This document shows positions 31,803-40,366 of a stretch of 64,000 nucleotides of DNA, piece after piece. The notes below the pieces were generated by a model. That model had not been told where the DNA came from, did not search any database, and was given only the letters and a program-made list of their open reading frames with translations. This stretch comes from Streptomyces sp. NBC_00239 (GTDB lineage: Bacteria > Actinomycetota > Actinomycetes > Streptomycetales > Streptomycetaceae), in assembly GCF_036194065.1 (NCBI RefSeq), contig NZ_CP108095.1, positions 6,944,001 to 7,008,000 of the forward strand, in the 5' to 3' direction. How positions within the stretch are numbered: the first letter of the stretch is position 1; every line of letters starts with the position of its first letter. The translations under genes were made by a program, and so were the position numbers.

Positions 31803-32567
31803 ATGACCGACGCAGCACTGCCGGACAGCGGGAAGGCCGCCCTCGTCACGGGCGCCAGCCGCGGCATCGGCTACGGGGTCGCCGAGGCGCTCGTCGCCCG
31901 CGGCGACCGGGTGTGCATCACCGGACGCAACGAGGAGGCCCTCAAGGAGGCCGTGGAGCGCCTCGGGGCCGACCGGGTCATCGGGGTGGCCGGCAAGGCC
32001 CACGACGAGGCCCACCAGGCCGTGGCGGTCGAGCGGGCGATGGAGGCCTTCGGGCGGGTCGACTTCCTGGTGAACAACGCCGGTACCAACCCCGTCTTCG
32101 GGCCGCTCGCCGACCTGGACCTGGGCGTGGCCCGCAAGGTCTACGAGACGAACGTGATCTCGGCGCTCGGCTTCGCGCAGCGGACCTGGCACGCCTGGCA
32201 GAAGGACCACGGGGGCGCGATCGTGAACATCGCGTCCATCGCCGGGGTCTCCGCCTCGCCCTTCATCGGCGCCTACGGCATGAGCAAGGCGGCGATGGTC
32301 AACCTGACCCTGCAGCTCGCGCACGAGATGGCGCCGGGGGTCCGGGTCAACGCGATCGCGCCCGCCGTGGTCAAGACCAAGTTCGCCCAGACCCTGTACG
32401 AAGGTCGCGAAGCGGAGGCCGCGGCGGCGTATCCGCTGGGCCGCCTGGGGGTTCCGGCCGATATCGGAGGTGCCGCCGCATTTCTCACCTCCGAGCAGGC
32501 CGAATGGATCACAGGACAGACATTGATTGTTGACGGTGGAATTTTTCTGAATGCCGGAGTTGGATGA
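31803..32567 (+). CDS. SDR-family oxidoreductase
   Basis: A 254-residue short-chain dehydrogenase. Cofactor motif is VTGASRGIGYG, NNAG follows VDFLV near 90, catalytic serine lies in IVNIASIAGVS, and YGMSKAAM contains the YxxxK pair. It begins 13 nt after the first SDR gene, so both lie in one operon and may reduce related substrates or form a hetero-oligomer. The exact substrate is not readable. Confidence 0.9.
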   Translation: MTDAALPDSGKAALVTGASRGIGYGVAEALVARGDRVCITGRNEEALKEAVERLGADRVIGVAGKAHDEAHQAVAVERAMEAFGRVDFLVNNAGTNPVFGPLADLDLGVARKVYETNVISALGFAQRTWHAWQKDHGGAIVNIASIAGVSASPFIGAYGMSKAAMVNLTLQLAHEMAPGVRVNAIAPAVVKTKFAQTLYEGREAEAAAAYPLGRLGVPADIGGAAAFLTSEQAEWITGQTLIVDGGIFLNAGVG

Positions 32568-32608
32568 CCGATATTCGGACGAATGCCCTCTCCTGGGGGT
32601 GTGAAATG

Positions 32609-32625
32609 CGTGCCTAACAGGCACG
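32609..32625. terminator. Small hairpin after the SDR pair
   Basis: CGTGCC, loop TAACA, GGCACG forms a perfect 6-bp stem about 40 nt after the second SDR stop. It may be a weak terminator or part of a double-hairpin terminator with 32636-32675. Confidence 0.45.
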
Positions 32626-32635
32626 GAACCGGTCA

Positions 32636-32675
32636 AGTGCCCCACGGGTCCACCCCCTTGGATTCGTGGGGCACT
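32636..32675. terminator. Hairpin between SDR operon and lipoprotein gene
   Basis: AGTGCCCCACG (32636-32646) pairs perfectly with CGTGGGGCACT (32665-32675), an 11-bp stem with an 18-nt loop. It probably ends SDR transcription. Its right arm lies within the spacer of the next promoter. Confidence 0.6.
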
Positions 32676-32685
32676 GCGGTATCGT
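32658..32685 (+). promoter_or_regulatory. Candidate promoter of the lipoprotein gene
   Basis: TTGGAT (32658-32663), 16 nt, then TATCGT (32680-32685). It lies 35 nt before the GTG start and overlaps the preceding hairpin, which would limit read-through between the units. Confidence 0.5.
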
Positions 32686-32719
32686 TCGCCGATCCCATGG
32701 TTGATCGAGGAGCGTGCAC

Positions 32720-34303
32720 GTGTTCAACCGGACCAGATGTCTGCAGACCGCTGCGGCCCTTGCGTCCATATCCCTGCTCGCCGGATGCGGCCTGCTTTCG
32801 GACGATGGCGAAAAGGGCGATCAGAAGATCGTCGTCGGTACGACGAGCAAGCCGAGCACCCTCGATCCAGCCGCGGCCTGGGACGGTTCCTGGGAGCTGT
32901 ACCGGAACGTCTACCAGACCCTGCTGAGCTTCCCGACCGGCGCCGCGAAGCCGGGGCCCGACGCCGCGCAGAACTGCGAGTTCACCGACTCGGGCAACGA
33001 GTCGTACCGCTGCACCCTGCGCAAGGGCCTGAAGTTCTCCAACGGCGAGGCGCTCGACGCCAAGGCCGTCAAGCACTCCTTCGACCGGATCTTCACGATC
33101 GGTTCCAAGGTCGGCCCGAAGGACCTGTTCGGCAGCCTGGACAAGGTGGAGACGAAGGGCGACCTGACGGTCGTCTTCCACCTCAAGACGCCCGACGCGA
33201 CCTTCCCCTTTGTCCTCGGCTCCCCGGCGGCCTCGCTGGTGGCGCCCAAGGACTACCCGGCCGACAAGCTCCGCGAGGACGGCAAGGTCACCGGCTCCGG
33301 CCCGTACCTGCTCAAGTCGTACACGAAGGGCAAAGAGGCCGAACTCGTCCGGAACCCGGACTACGAGGGCTTCGCCGACCGCAAGAACGAAGCGGCGACG
33401 ATCCGGTACTTCGACGACTCCAAGGTGATGGTCGAGGCCCTCAAGAACAAGGAGATCGACGCCACCTACCGCGGTCTCACCGCCGAGCAGATCAAGGACC
33501 TCAAGAGCCCGCCCTCCCGCAAGGAGGGCATCCAGCTCGTCGACAACGTCGGTTCCGAGATCCGCTACCTGGTCTTCAACCCGGCCGACGGCGCCGCCGC
33601 CAAGCCCGCCGTGCGCGAGGCCGTGGCCCAGATCATCGACCGCGGCGCGCTCGTGGCCAAGGTCTACCCGGGCATCGCCGAGCCGCTGTACTCGATGGTC
33701 CCCAAGGGCGTGGCCGGCCACAAGACGCCGTTCTACGACCGCTTCGGCCACCCCGACACGGCCAAGGCCAAGAAGATCCTGCGCGCGGCCGACGTCAGCA
33801 CGCCCGTCGACCTGTCGCTGTACTACACCACCGACCGCTACGGCTCCTCGACCGCCGCCGAGTTCGCCGAGATCAAGCGGCAGCTGGAGGCCGGCGGGCT
33901 GTTCCGGATCACCCTGCGCGGCGAGCCGTGGACCGACTTCCAGGCGGGCTACAAGAACGGCGAGTACCCGGTCTTCGGCCGCGGCTGGTTCCCCGACTTC
34001 CCGGACCCCGACAACTTCATCGCGCCGTTCGTCGGCAAGCAGAACGCCGTCGGCACGCCGTACGAGGCCAAGGAGATCACCGACGAGCTGCTGCCCAAGT
34101 CCCGCCGCGAGAGCGACCGCGGGGCCGTCGACACGCAGTTCGCCCGGGCCCAGCAGATCCTCGCCGAGGACGTCCGCCTGCTGCCCCTGTGGCAGGGCAA
34201 GATGTACGTCGCCGCGGGCGAGGACATCGGCGGCGCCGAGCGCACCCTCGACCCGCAGACCGTCATGCAGCTGTGGGTGATGTACCGCAAGACCAGCTGG
34301 TAG
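32720..34303 (+). CDS. ABC transporter solute-binding lipoprotein (family 5)
   Basis: A 527-residue secreted lipoprotein. I chose GTG 32720, with GAGGAG 7 nt upstream; the in-frame GTG at 32714 is too close. The signal peptide ends in the lipobox LLAGC (C23). The mature part follows the oligopeptide/dipeptide-binding family: IVVGTTSKPSTLDPA, RNVYQTLLSF, CTLRKGLKFSNGEALDAKAV and FGRGWFPDFPDPDNFI. No permease or ATPase gene is adjacent, so it is an orphan solute binder for peptides or similar compounds. Confidence 0.92.
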   Translation: MFNRTRCLQTAAALASISLLAGCGLLSDDGEKGDQKIVVGTTSKPSTLDPAAAWDGSWELYRNVYQTLLSFPTGAAKPGPDAAQNCEFTDSGNESYRCTLRKGLKFSNGEALDAKAVKHSFDRIFTIGSKVGPKDLFGSLDKVETKGDLTVVFHLKTPDATFPFVLGSPAASLVAPKDYPADKLREDGKVTGSGPYLLKSYTKGKEAELVRNPDYEGFADRKNEAATIRYFDDSKVMVEALKNKEIDATYRGLTAEQIKDLKSPPSRKEGIQLVDNVGSEIRYLVFNPADGAAAKPAVREAVAQIIDRGALVAKVYPGIAEPLYSMVPKGVAGHKTPFYDRFGHPDTAKAKKILRAADVSTPVDLSLYYTTDRYGSSTAAEFAEIKRQLEAGGLFRITLRGEPWTDFQAGYKNGEYPVFGRGWFPDFPDPDNFIAPFVGKQNAVGTPYEAKEITDELLPKSRRESDRGAVDTQFARAQQILAEDVRLLPLWQGKMYVAAGEDIGGAERTLDPQTVMQLWVMYRKTSW

Positions 34304-34343
34304 CAGCCGCCGGCGCGGAGCCGGGACGACGGCGGGTACGCCA

Positions 34344-34366
34344 CTGTCAGTGGCCGCGGGTAGGTT
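34344..34366 (+). promoter_or_regulatory. RecA-NDp/PafBC-type DNA-damage promoter
   Basis: CTGTCAGTGGC, 6 nt, then TAGGTT. This matches the LexA-independent DNA-damage motif described for Streptomyces recA and other repair genes (TTGTCAGTGGC-N6-TAGGCT), now attributed to PafBC. It lies about 50 nt before the ung start. Confidence 0.8.
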
Positions 34367-34416
34367 CGTCGAGCGCGTTGAAGAACGCGGCGAAGGCGCT
34401 ACCGGAGGTTGTTGAC

Positions 34417-35094
34417 GTGACCGAGATCCTGCCCGAGTCCTGGCTCCCCGTCCTCGGCGGAGAACTGGAGAAGCCCTACTTCAGGGAGCTCTCCGAGTTC
34501 GTCGAGAAGGAGCGGGCCGCCGGGCCGGTCTACCCGCCCCGCGACCAGGTGTTCGCGGCGCTGGAGGCCACCCCGTACGACCAGGTCAAGGTGCTGGTGC
34601 TCGGCCAGGACCCGTACCACGGCGCCGGCCAGGGCCACGGCCTGTGCTTCTCCGTGCAGCCCGGCGTCAAGACCCCGCCGTCGCTGCGCAACATCTACAA
34701 GGAGATGCAGGCGGAACTCGGCCTGCCGATCCCCGACAACGGCTACCTGATGCCGTGGGCCCGCCAGGGCGTGCTGCTGCTCAACGCGGTCCTGACCGTC
34801 CGCGAGGCCGAGCCCAACTCGCACAAGGGCAAGGGCTGGGAGAAGTTCACCGACGCCGTCATCCAGGCCGTCGCCTCCCGGCCGGACCCTGCCGTGTTCG
34901 TGCTCTGGGGCGCGTACGCGCAGAAGAAGCTGCCGCTCATCGACGAGTCGCGCCACGTCGTCGTCAAGGGCGCCCACCCCTCGCCGCTGTCCGCGAAGAA
35001 GTTCTTCGGCTCGCAGCCCTTCACGCAGATCAACGAGGCCGTCGCCGCGCAGGGCCATGAGCCGATCGACTGGCGGATCCCGGACCTGGGCTGA
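34417..35094 (+). CDS. ung: Uracil-DNA glycosylase, family 1
   Basis: A 225-residue enzyme from GTG 34417, with GGAGG 8 nt upstream. Motif A is GQDPYHGAGQ (63-72) with catalytic D65; motif B is GAHPSPLS with H187. FSVQPGVKTPPSLRNIYKE and LLLNAVLTVREAEPNSHKGK are typical of the family. It removes uracil from DNA after cytosine deamination or dUMP misincorporation. The upstream promoter resembles the PafBC-dependent damage class, which fits its role. Confidence 0.97.
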   Translation: MTEILPESWLPVLGGELEKPYFRELSEFVEKERAAGPVYPPRDQVFAALEATPYDQVKVLVLGQDPYHGAGQGHGLCFSVQPGVKTPPSLRNIYKEMQAELGLPIPDNGYLMPWARQGVLLLNAVLTVREAEPNSHKGKGWEKFTDAVIQAVASRPDPAVFVLWGAYAQKKLPLIDESRHVVVKGAHPSPLSAKKFFGSQPFTQINEAVAAQGHEPIDWRIPDLG

Positions 35095-35177
35095 CGCCGC
35101 CCGTGCCTGAGCCCGAATGCCGGTGCCGCCCGTTAGCGTCTTGATGATCGCATCGGACGGCACCACAGGAGGCCGCG

Positions 35178-35696
35178 TTGACGGAGCAGCAGAAGGCGGC
35201 GGAGGCAGACGCCGTCATGACCAGGATCGGCCAGGCGATCATGCTGCTCCACGCCGGGGACCGCGAGGAGGCCCGCAACCGGCTCGGGGTGATCTGGGCG
35301 GAGTTCGGGCGGGACACCGAGCCCCTGCACCGGTGCACGCTCGCGCACTACATGGCCGACGCGCAGGACGATCCGGCGGACGAACTCGCCTGGGACCTGC
35401 GGGCCCTCAATGCGGCCGACGAGCTCGGTGACGGCCGCCCCGCCCGGCGCGGGCCGGCCGTCGCGGTCCGCGCGTTCTACCCGTCCCTGCACCTCAACCT
35501 GGCCGCCGACTACCTGAAGCTGCAGCGCCGGGCGGCGGCCCGGGTCCATCTGGACCGGGCCCGGTCCGCCTGCGCGGCCCTGCCCGACGACACCTATACG
35601 AACGGCGTACGCGTCGCCATCGGACGGCTGGAACGGCGCCTGGAGAGCGGCAGGGGCGACACCGGCCCGGGTCCGTACCCGGGCCGGTTCACCTGA
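35178..35696 (+). CDS. Conserved helical TPR-like protein
   Basis: A 172-residue protein starting at TTG 35178 (AGGAGG, 6 nt upstream). It consists of helical hairpins: GQAIMLLHAGDREEARNRLG, CTLAHYMADAQDDPADELAW, FYPSLHLNLAADYLKLQRRA and AAARVHLDRARSACAALPDD. The pattern suggests a short TPR-like repeat. I know it only as a conserved Streptomyces family without an assigned function. It seems to form its own unit. Confidence 0.75.
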   Translation: MTEQQKAAEADAVMTRIGQAIMLLHAGDREEARNRLGVIWAEFGRDTEPLHRCTLAHYMADAQDDPADELAWDLRALNAADELGDGRPARRGPAVAVRAFYPSLHLNLAADYLKLQRRAAARVHLDRARSACAALPDDTYTNGVRVAIGRLERRLESGRGDTGPGPYPGRFT

Positions 35697-35789
35697 GGTG
35701 CGCCGCGCTTGACGTGCGCTTCACCCGGCGGCCGGTTCATGTGGTGGCCGGTTCCCCCGCGGCCGGTCCGCCCGGCGGCCGTCCGCCGG

Positions 35790-36341
35790 TCAGTCGCCGG
35801 AGACGCCCGCGCAGATCCGGGACTCGGGGCTGTCCTTGTGCCACTTGCCGAACTTGCGGCCCAGGGCGCACACGTCCGCCGCGTCGTGCGGGAGCTCCCG
35901 CAGGTCGCTCAGCTTGGGCGGACGGCCCTTGGCGTGCTCCGGGCGATCGGGATGCGCCGGATGGGCCGGATGGGCCGGGTGCGCCCGGCCCGCCGCCGGG
36001 GCGGGACGGGCCGCCGGCGGCTGCGGATCCGCCGGCGGCGCGGCCGCGCTCTCCGGCTCCGGCTGCCGCTGCTGCCGGGGCCGCTCGGACCCGGCGTCCG
36101 CCCGGGACCCGTCCCGCGAACCGGCGGGCCGCGCCGCCTCGACGGCTTCCAGGACCTCGCGTACGGGCGCCTGCACGACCACCGGTTCGGGCGCGGCCCC
36201 GCCGCGCGGATCGTGCCGCGGCGGTTCGGCCGAGGCCGCGGACTGCCCCGCGACGGGGTTCACATTCACACAGCCGGAGACCGCAGAGACCGCACAGGCC
36301 ACTCCGAGCAGCAGCTTTGTCGTTGTTCGGTTTCGATGCAC
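35790..36341 (-). CDS. Proline-rich lipoprotein with HPA repeats
   Basis: A 183-residue protein from GTG 36341. The signal peptide has HRNRTTTKLLLGVACAVSAV and a lipobox ending SGC (C24). The middle is Pro/Ala-rich and contains a tandem AHPAHPAHPAHP stretch (about residues 128-139). The C-terminal 30 residues form a conserved cysteine module (AADVCALGRKFGKWHKDSPE, then SRICAG). An upstream ATG at 36404 is less likely because the signal peptide would be displaced. It is probably a surface lipoprotein of unknown function. Confidence 0.75.
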   Translation of the reverse strand: MHRNRTTTKLLLGVACAVSAVSGCVNVNPVAGQSAASAEPPRHDPRGGAAPEPVVVQAPVREVLEAVEAARPAGSRDGSRADAGSERPRQQRQPEPESAAAPPADPQPPAARPAPAAGRAHPAHPAHPAHPDRPEHAKGRPPKLSDLRELPHDAADVCALGRKFGKWHKDSPESRICAGVSGD

Positions 36342-36414
36342 CCGCGCAACTCTGCTGTGCGCCGCCCCGCTTGCGGAAACCAGGAGCCGAAATTCACCCC
36401 GCACGGGTGAGGGT

Positions 36415-36927
36415 TCATTCCCCGGTGACGCCGTCGATCTGCTCGCGCAGCAGGTCCGCGTGCCCGTTGTGGCGGGCGTACTCCTCGATCATGTGGGTGT
36501 AGACCCAACGCAGGTTGAACTGCTCGCCGAGGCGGGAGCGGTGCACCGACAGGTCGTCCAGCGAGCGCCGCGCCGTGATCTCCCGGGCCCGCGCGATCTC
36601 TTCCTGCCAGGCGGCCTCGGCCTCCGCGAAGGTGTGCCGGTCGGTGACGTGGAAGTCCCCGTCGCGGTCCTGCTCGGTGGAGTACAGGTCCGGCAGCTCC
36701 AGCCCCTCCGTGACCTCGGCGAACCACCACCGCTCCACCTCGGTGAGGTGCCGCACCAGGCCCAGCAGGGACAGCTCCGAGGGCGGTATCGCGGCCCGCC
36801 GCAGCTGCTCGTCGTCCAGCCCCTCGCACTTGAGGGCCAGGGTGGCCCGGTGGTAGTCGAGCCAGCCCTCCAGCATGTCGCGCTCGGTGGCGGTGGTGGA
36901 CGGTTCGGTGCGATCTGAAGTGCTCAT
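36415..36927 (-). CDS. DinB/DUF664-family protein
   Basis: A 170-residue four-helix-bundle protein of the DinB/mycothiol-dependent-enzyme superfamily. Visible signs are DMLEGWLDYHRATLALKCEG, LVRHLTEVERWWFAEVTEGL with a metal-binding histidine, and LRWVYTHMIEEYARHNGHAD with two more histidines. These three positions form the usual divalent-metal site. Members use thiol cofactors or are of unknown activity. No partner gene is evident. Confidence 0.9.
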   Translation of the reverse strand: MSTSDRTEPSTTATERDMLEGWLDYHRATLALKCEGLDDEQLRRAAIPPSELSLLGLVRHLTEVERWWFAEVTEGLELPDLYSTEQDRDGDFHVTDRHTFAEAEAAWQEEIARAREITARRSLDDLSVHRSRLGEQFNLRWVYTHMIEEYARHNGHADLLREQIDGVTGE

Positions 36928-36938
36928 GGCGCAGATCT

Positions 36939-36952
36939 TGGGGGAACCCCCA
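36939..36952. repeat. Short palindrome TGGGGGAACCCCCA
   Basis: A perfect 6-bp-arm hairpin with an AA loop lies between divergent genes. It appears to be a dispersed Streptomyces intergenic sequence type and could serve as a short terminator or structural repeat. Confidence 0.45.
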
Positions 36953-37023
36953 GCTCAGCGCCAGCGATTAAGCTTCAGCGGACCGGCTCACACGGCACGA
37001 CGATCAGAACAGGGAGGCACCCG

Positions 37024-37929
37024 GTGAAGGTCGGATGCATCGGACTCGGCGACATCGCGCAGAAGGCCTACCTGCCGGTCCTCACGGCCCGCCCGGGCCT
37101 CGAACTGCACCTCCAGACCCGCACCCCGGCCACCCTCGAGCGGGTGGCCGCCCGCCACCACGTACCGGCCGGGCGCTGCCACACCGACCTCGACGCGCTG
37201 CTCGCCGAAGGCCTCGACGCCGCCTTCGTGCACGCGCCGACCGCCGTGCACCCCGAGATCGTCACGCGGCTGCTCGAAGCGGGCGTGCCGACGTACGTGG
37301 ACAAGCCGCTCGCCTACGACTTCGCGGACTCGCGCCGGCTCGTCGAACTCGCCGAGGAACGCGGGGTGTCGCTGGCCGTCGGCTTCAACCGCCGGCACGC
37401 GCCCGGCTACGCGCAGTGCGCCGAGCACCCGCGCGAGCTGATCCTCATGCAGAAGAACCGCGTCGGGCTGCCCGAGGACCCGCGGACCTTCGTCCTCGAC
37501 GACTTCATCCACGTCGTGGACACCCTGCGCTTCCTGCTGCCCGGCGACGCCGACCACATCGACGTGCGCGCCGTGGTCCGGGACGGCCTGATGCACCAGG
37601 TGGTGCTCCAGATGTCCGGCGCCGGCTTCACCGCCCTCGGCATCATGAACCGGCTCTCCGGCTCCACCGAGGAACTGCTGGAGGTCTCCGGCCAGGACAC
37701 CAAGCGGCAGGTGCTCAACCTTGCCGAGGTCGTCGACCACAAGGGCCAGCCCTCCGTGCGGCGCCGCGGCGACTGGACCCCGGTGGCCCGCCAGCGCGGC
37801 ATCGAGCAGGTCGTCGACGCCTTCCTCGAGGCCGTGGAGACCGGGAAGACGCTGAGCGCCCAGGACGCGCTGCTCACCCACGAGCTGTGTGAGCGAGTGG
37901 TGCTGACGGCTCTGGAGCAGGCCCTCTGA
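37024..37929 (+). CDS. Gfo/Idh/MocA-family oxidoreductase (core region)
   Basis: A 301-residue dehydrogenase from GTG 37024, with GGGAGG 6 nt upstream. Rossmann motif is CIGLGDIAQKAYLPVL, the family hallmark is TYVDKPLAYDF, and the alpha/beta domain contains GFNRRHAPGYAQ. It should oxidise or reduce a sugar-type substrate. It overlaps the 3' end of lnt by 56 nt on the opposite strand, so the two stop regions interlock. It is unrelated by position to the Gfo/Idh/MocA gene of the sugar-type cluster. Confidence 0.9.
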   Translation: MKVGCIGLGDIAQKAYLPVLTARPGLELHLQTRTPATLERVAARHHVPAGRCHTDLDALLAEGLDAAFVHAPTAVHPEIVTRLLEAGVPTYVDKPLAYDFADSRRLVELAEERGVSLAVGFNRRHAPGYAQCAEHPRELILMQKNRVGLPEDPRTFVLDDFIHVVDTLRFLLPGDADHIDVRAVVRDGLMHQVVLQMSGAGFTALGIMNRLSGSTEELLEVSGQDTKRQVLNLAEVVDHKGQPSVRRRGDWTPVARQRGIEQVVDAFLEAVETGKTLSAQDALLTHELCERVVLTALEQAL

Positions 37930-39448
37930 CGCTCCGTACGGCCTCGCCCGCGCAGAACACGGCGAGCACCAGCAGCGAGCCGTACACCGGCCAGTTCCCG
38001 AAGCGCACGTACAGCGTGGAGCCCCGCGCCAGCGGCGCCCGGAAGACGGCCGCCGCGCGCTCCGAGGTGCCCAGCGCCGGGCCGACCCGCGCGCCCTGGG
38101 GTCCGTACACCGCGCTGACGCCCGTCAGGGTCGCGTGCACCACGGGGCGGCCCGTCTCGGCGGCGCGCAGCGCGGCCAGCGAGGCGTGCTGGGCCGGCGC
38201 CCAGCTCCCCTGGAAGGTGGACGTCGCCGACTGCACGACGAGCAGCGCGGCGCCGTCCCGCACCAGCCGCCGGCTCATGTCGGGGAACGCCGACTCGAAG
38301 CACACCAGCGGGCCGAACCGCACCCCGTCCCGGCCCGGCAGCTCCATCAGCACCGGGCCGCCGCCGCGCTGCCGGTCCTCGCCGGCGGCCCGCCCCACCG
38401 ACGTCGCCCAGCCCAACAGGTCGCGGGCCGGCACGTACTCCCCGAACGGCACCAGCCGCATCTTGTCGTACCGGTCCCCGGTGGGGCCGTCCGGCCCGAT
38501 CAGCAGCGCGCTCTTGTATATGCCGGGCGCCCGGCCGTCCGCGCCGCCGCCGCGCGCGTCCACGTTCACCAGCAGCGGGGCGCCCACCCGCGCCGACAGC
38601 GCGGCCAGCCGGCGGGCCAGGTCCGGCCGCCGCACCAGGTCCTCGCCGACACTGCTCTCGCCCCACACCACCAGGTCCGCCCCGCTCCCCGCCAGCTGCC
38701 GGGTCAGCCGCTCGCCGGCCGCGAACCGCCGCTCCGAGCCGTCCGCACCGCCCACCATCCCCGGCTGCACGACGGCCACCCGCAGCATCCCGTACGGCTC
38801 CGGCTGCGGGGCCCCGACCCACACCACCGCGGTGACCACGGCGCAGCCCGCGGTGCCGGCCAGCGCCACCCGCCGGGCCCGGCGCACCGAGAGCAGCACC
38901 GCCACCGCGCAGTTGACCGCGACCACCATCAGGCCGACCAGCCAGACACCGCCCACGGACGCCAGCCGCAGCGCCGCCGGCACCTGCCACTGACTGGCCC
39001 CCAGCAGCCCCCACGGGCCGCCCAGCCCCTCCCAGGACCGGACCAGTTCGGCCAGCAGCCAGCCTGCGGGCAGCACCAGCAGGGCCCGGCCCACGTCCCT
39101 CGCCGAGGGCTCACCGCCGAGCAGCCGGCGCACCAGCAGCGCCCAGGGGATCCAGAGCAGCCCCAGCAGCGCCGCCAGCGGCAGCAGGAACACGTGCAGG
39201 CTCGGCAGCAGCCAGTGGTGCAGGGCGACGATCAGACCGCAGCCGCCGAGCCAGCCCTCCAGCGCGGCCCGCCGCGCGGTGCCGGCGGTCCGCAGCAGCA
39301 GCAGCCACGGCACCAGCGCGACGTAAGCGAACCACCACAGGGACGGGGCCGGGAAGGCGAGGGCGGGCAGCGCCCCGGCGACCGGGGCCGCGGCGAGCCG
39401 CCACCCGTGCCGGGCGGGGACCTGCGGGCCTGCCGGGACGAATCGCAT
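37874..39448 (-). CDS. lnt: Apolipoprotein N-acyltransferase
   Basis: A 524-residue integral membrane enzyme. Hydrophobic helices fill residues 18-210, then a nitrilase-like domain follows. The catalytic triad is visible: E264 in VVWGESS, K329 in DKMRLVPFGEY and C383 in PLVCFESAFPD. A final hydrophobic helix lies near 500. It transfers an acyl chain to the N-terminal cysteine of lipoproteins, and could act on the lipoproteins encoded in this window. GGAGG precedes the ATG. It converges with the Gfo/Idh/MocA gene. Confidence 0.95.
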   Translation of the reverse strand: MRFVPAGPQVPARHGWRLAAAPVAGALPALAFPAPSLWWFAYVALVPWLLLLRTAGTARRAALEGWLGGCGLIVALHHWLLPSLHVFLLPLAALLGLLWIPWALLVRRLLGGEPSARDVGRALLVLPAGWLLAELVRSWEGLGGPWGLLGASQWQVPAALRLASVGGVWLVGLMVVAVNCAVAVLLSVRRARRVALAGTAGCAVVTAVVWVGAPQPEPYGMLRVAVVQPGMVGGADGSERRFAAGERLTRQLAGSGADLVVWGESSVGEDLVRRPDLARRLAALSARVGAPLLVNVDARGGGADGRAPGIYKSALLIGPDGPTGDRYDKMRLVPFGEYVPARDLLGWATSVGRAAGEDRQRGGGPVLMELPGRDGVRFGPLVCFESAFPDMSRRLVRDGAALLVVQSATSTFQGSWAPAQHASLAALRAAETGRPVVHATLTGVSAVYGPQGARVGPALGTSERAAAVFRAPLARGSTLYVRFGNWPVYGSLLVLAVFCAGEAVRSVRGPAPEPSAPLAHTARG

Positions 39449-39482
39449 GATGCGCCTCCGCTTACAGTGTGGGCCCGTCCGG

Positions 39483-39968
39483 TCAGCCGTGGGCGGTCGT
39501 CGGGCCCGCGGGGGTGAAGTGCCGCCACCGCTCGTGGACGGTGACCCGGCGCAGCAGCCAGCCGTCGTAGCTGCGGTCGAGGGCGAAGGTGTAGCGGCCG
39601 CCCGCCGCGAAATTGGGCGCCGTGGAGGTGTCGGCGGGATCCGTCAGCCGCATCGGGTTGACGAAGTCCGCGAGGACCTCGGCCCGGTCGCCCGGCGAGC
39701 CGCCCAGGTCCTCCAGGGTGATCCGCCGGTTGACGATGAGGTGCTGGCGCACCGGGAACATCTTCATCGTCTCCGCGAGCCACTCCGCGACCTCCGCGGC
39801 CGGTGCCTCGATGCCGCCCGCCGAGCGGTAGTCGGCGCGCCCTCCCCGGGTGAACAGGGCCCGGTACGCCGCCCAGTCCCCGTCGTCCACGGCCACCGCG
39901 TACCCGGTGATCACCGCATCCACAGCCAGCCGGTCCATTACCGTCGCGAGATCCACACGCTGCGTCAT
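39483..39968 (-). CDS. SnoaL/NTF2-like protein
   Basis: A 161-residue protein of the NTF2-like fold: DRLAVDAVITGYAVAVDDGD, then WAAYRALFTRGGRADYRSAG, RQHLIVNRRITLEDL and GGRYTFALDRSYDGWLLRRV. The aspartates, tyrosines and histidines in this pattern form the usual cavity of SnoaL-like proteins, which act as cyclases, hydratases or binders. A possible -10 (CACACT) lies 6 nt before the ATG, so the mRNA may be leaderless. The substrate is unknown. Confidence 0.82.
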   Translation of the reverse strand: MTQRVDLATVMDRLAVDAVITGYAVAVDDGDWAAYRALFTRGGRADYRSAGGIEAPAAEVAEWLAETMKMFPVRQHLIVNRRITLEDLGGSPGDRAEVLADFVNPMRLTDPADTSTAPNFAAGGRYTFALDRSYDGWLLRRVTVHERWRHFTPAGPTTAHG

Positions 39969-40038
39969 CGGGTCAGTGTGGGACAGCGGGCCCGCCAGGC
40001 CAAGGGCCGTGCGGGCCCCGGATGCCGGAGTTCCGCGC

Positions 40039-40218
40039 TCAGTGGCCGGAATGCGCCTCGCGCTGCCGTACGACGACCAGGAACGCGTCCGAGGCCAGGT
40101 CCATCACCACCTCGGCCGCGACCCCCTCGCGCAGCCGCTCGGCCGCGTACTCCTCCGCCGGCCAGCTCCCGCGCGGGCTGCCCGCCGGAAACCGCTCCAG
40201 TACCACCCGTCGCCTCAT
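40039..40218 (-). CDS. 59-residue conserved small protein
   Basis: A short frame from ATG 40218 encodes 59 residues beginning MRRRVVLERFPAGSPRGSWP and ending with VVMDLASDAFLVVVRQREAH and three more residues. Similar short proteins of this pattern occur in Streptomyces; codon use is typical and a G-rich ribosome site precedes the ATG. It forms a helix and a strand with no cysteine or signal peptide. Function unknown. The gene lies between the NTF2-like gene and the terminator of uppP. Confidence 0.6.
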   Translation of the reverse strand: MRRRVVLERFPAGSPRGSWPAEEYAAERLREGVAAEVVMDLASDAFLVVVRQREAHSGH

Positions 40219-40299
40219 GGGATGCCCCCGTCTCGTCCGTGCCCTCGTACCGCCGCCGCGCCCCGCCTCGTACGGGACCGGCTCTTCAGGGACAACGAC

Positions 40300-40337
40300 G
40301 CGGGGCCCGACCGGGAACGTTCCCGGTCGGGCCCCGC
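40300..40337. terminator. Perfect 38-nt palindrome after uppP
   Basis: Each arm is 19 nt, from GCGGGGCCCGACC to GGTCGGGCCCCGC around a GGGAACGTTCCC centre, without any mismatch. It lies 29 nt past the uppP stop and probably works as a two-way terminator between uppP and the small-protein gene. Confidence 0.85.
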
Positions 40338-40366
40338 AGGTTCGACGGGCCTTGGGGCCACGGGGG

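Noticed and set aside
32701..35094. A 797-codon frame fusing sequence across the lipoprotein gene to ung
   Set aside because: The first two thirds are a wrong-frame translation of the lipoprotein gene. The real ung starts at GTG 34417 with its own ribosome site and promoter.
35732..35789. GGCCGGTTC-like repeats between convergent genes
   Set aside because: Copies differ in length and sequence; too irregular to call a tandem repeat with confidence.
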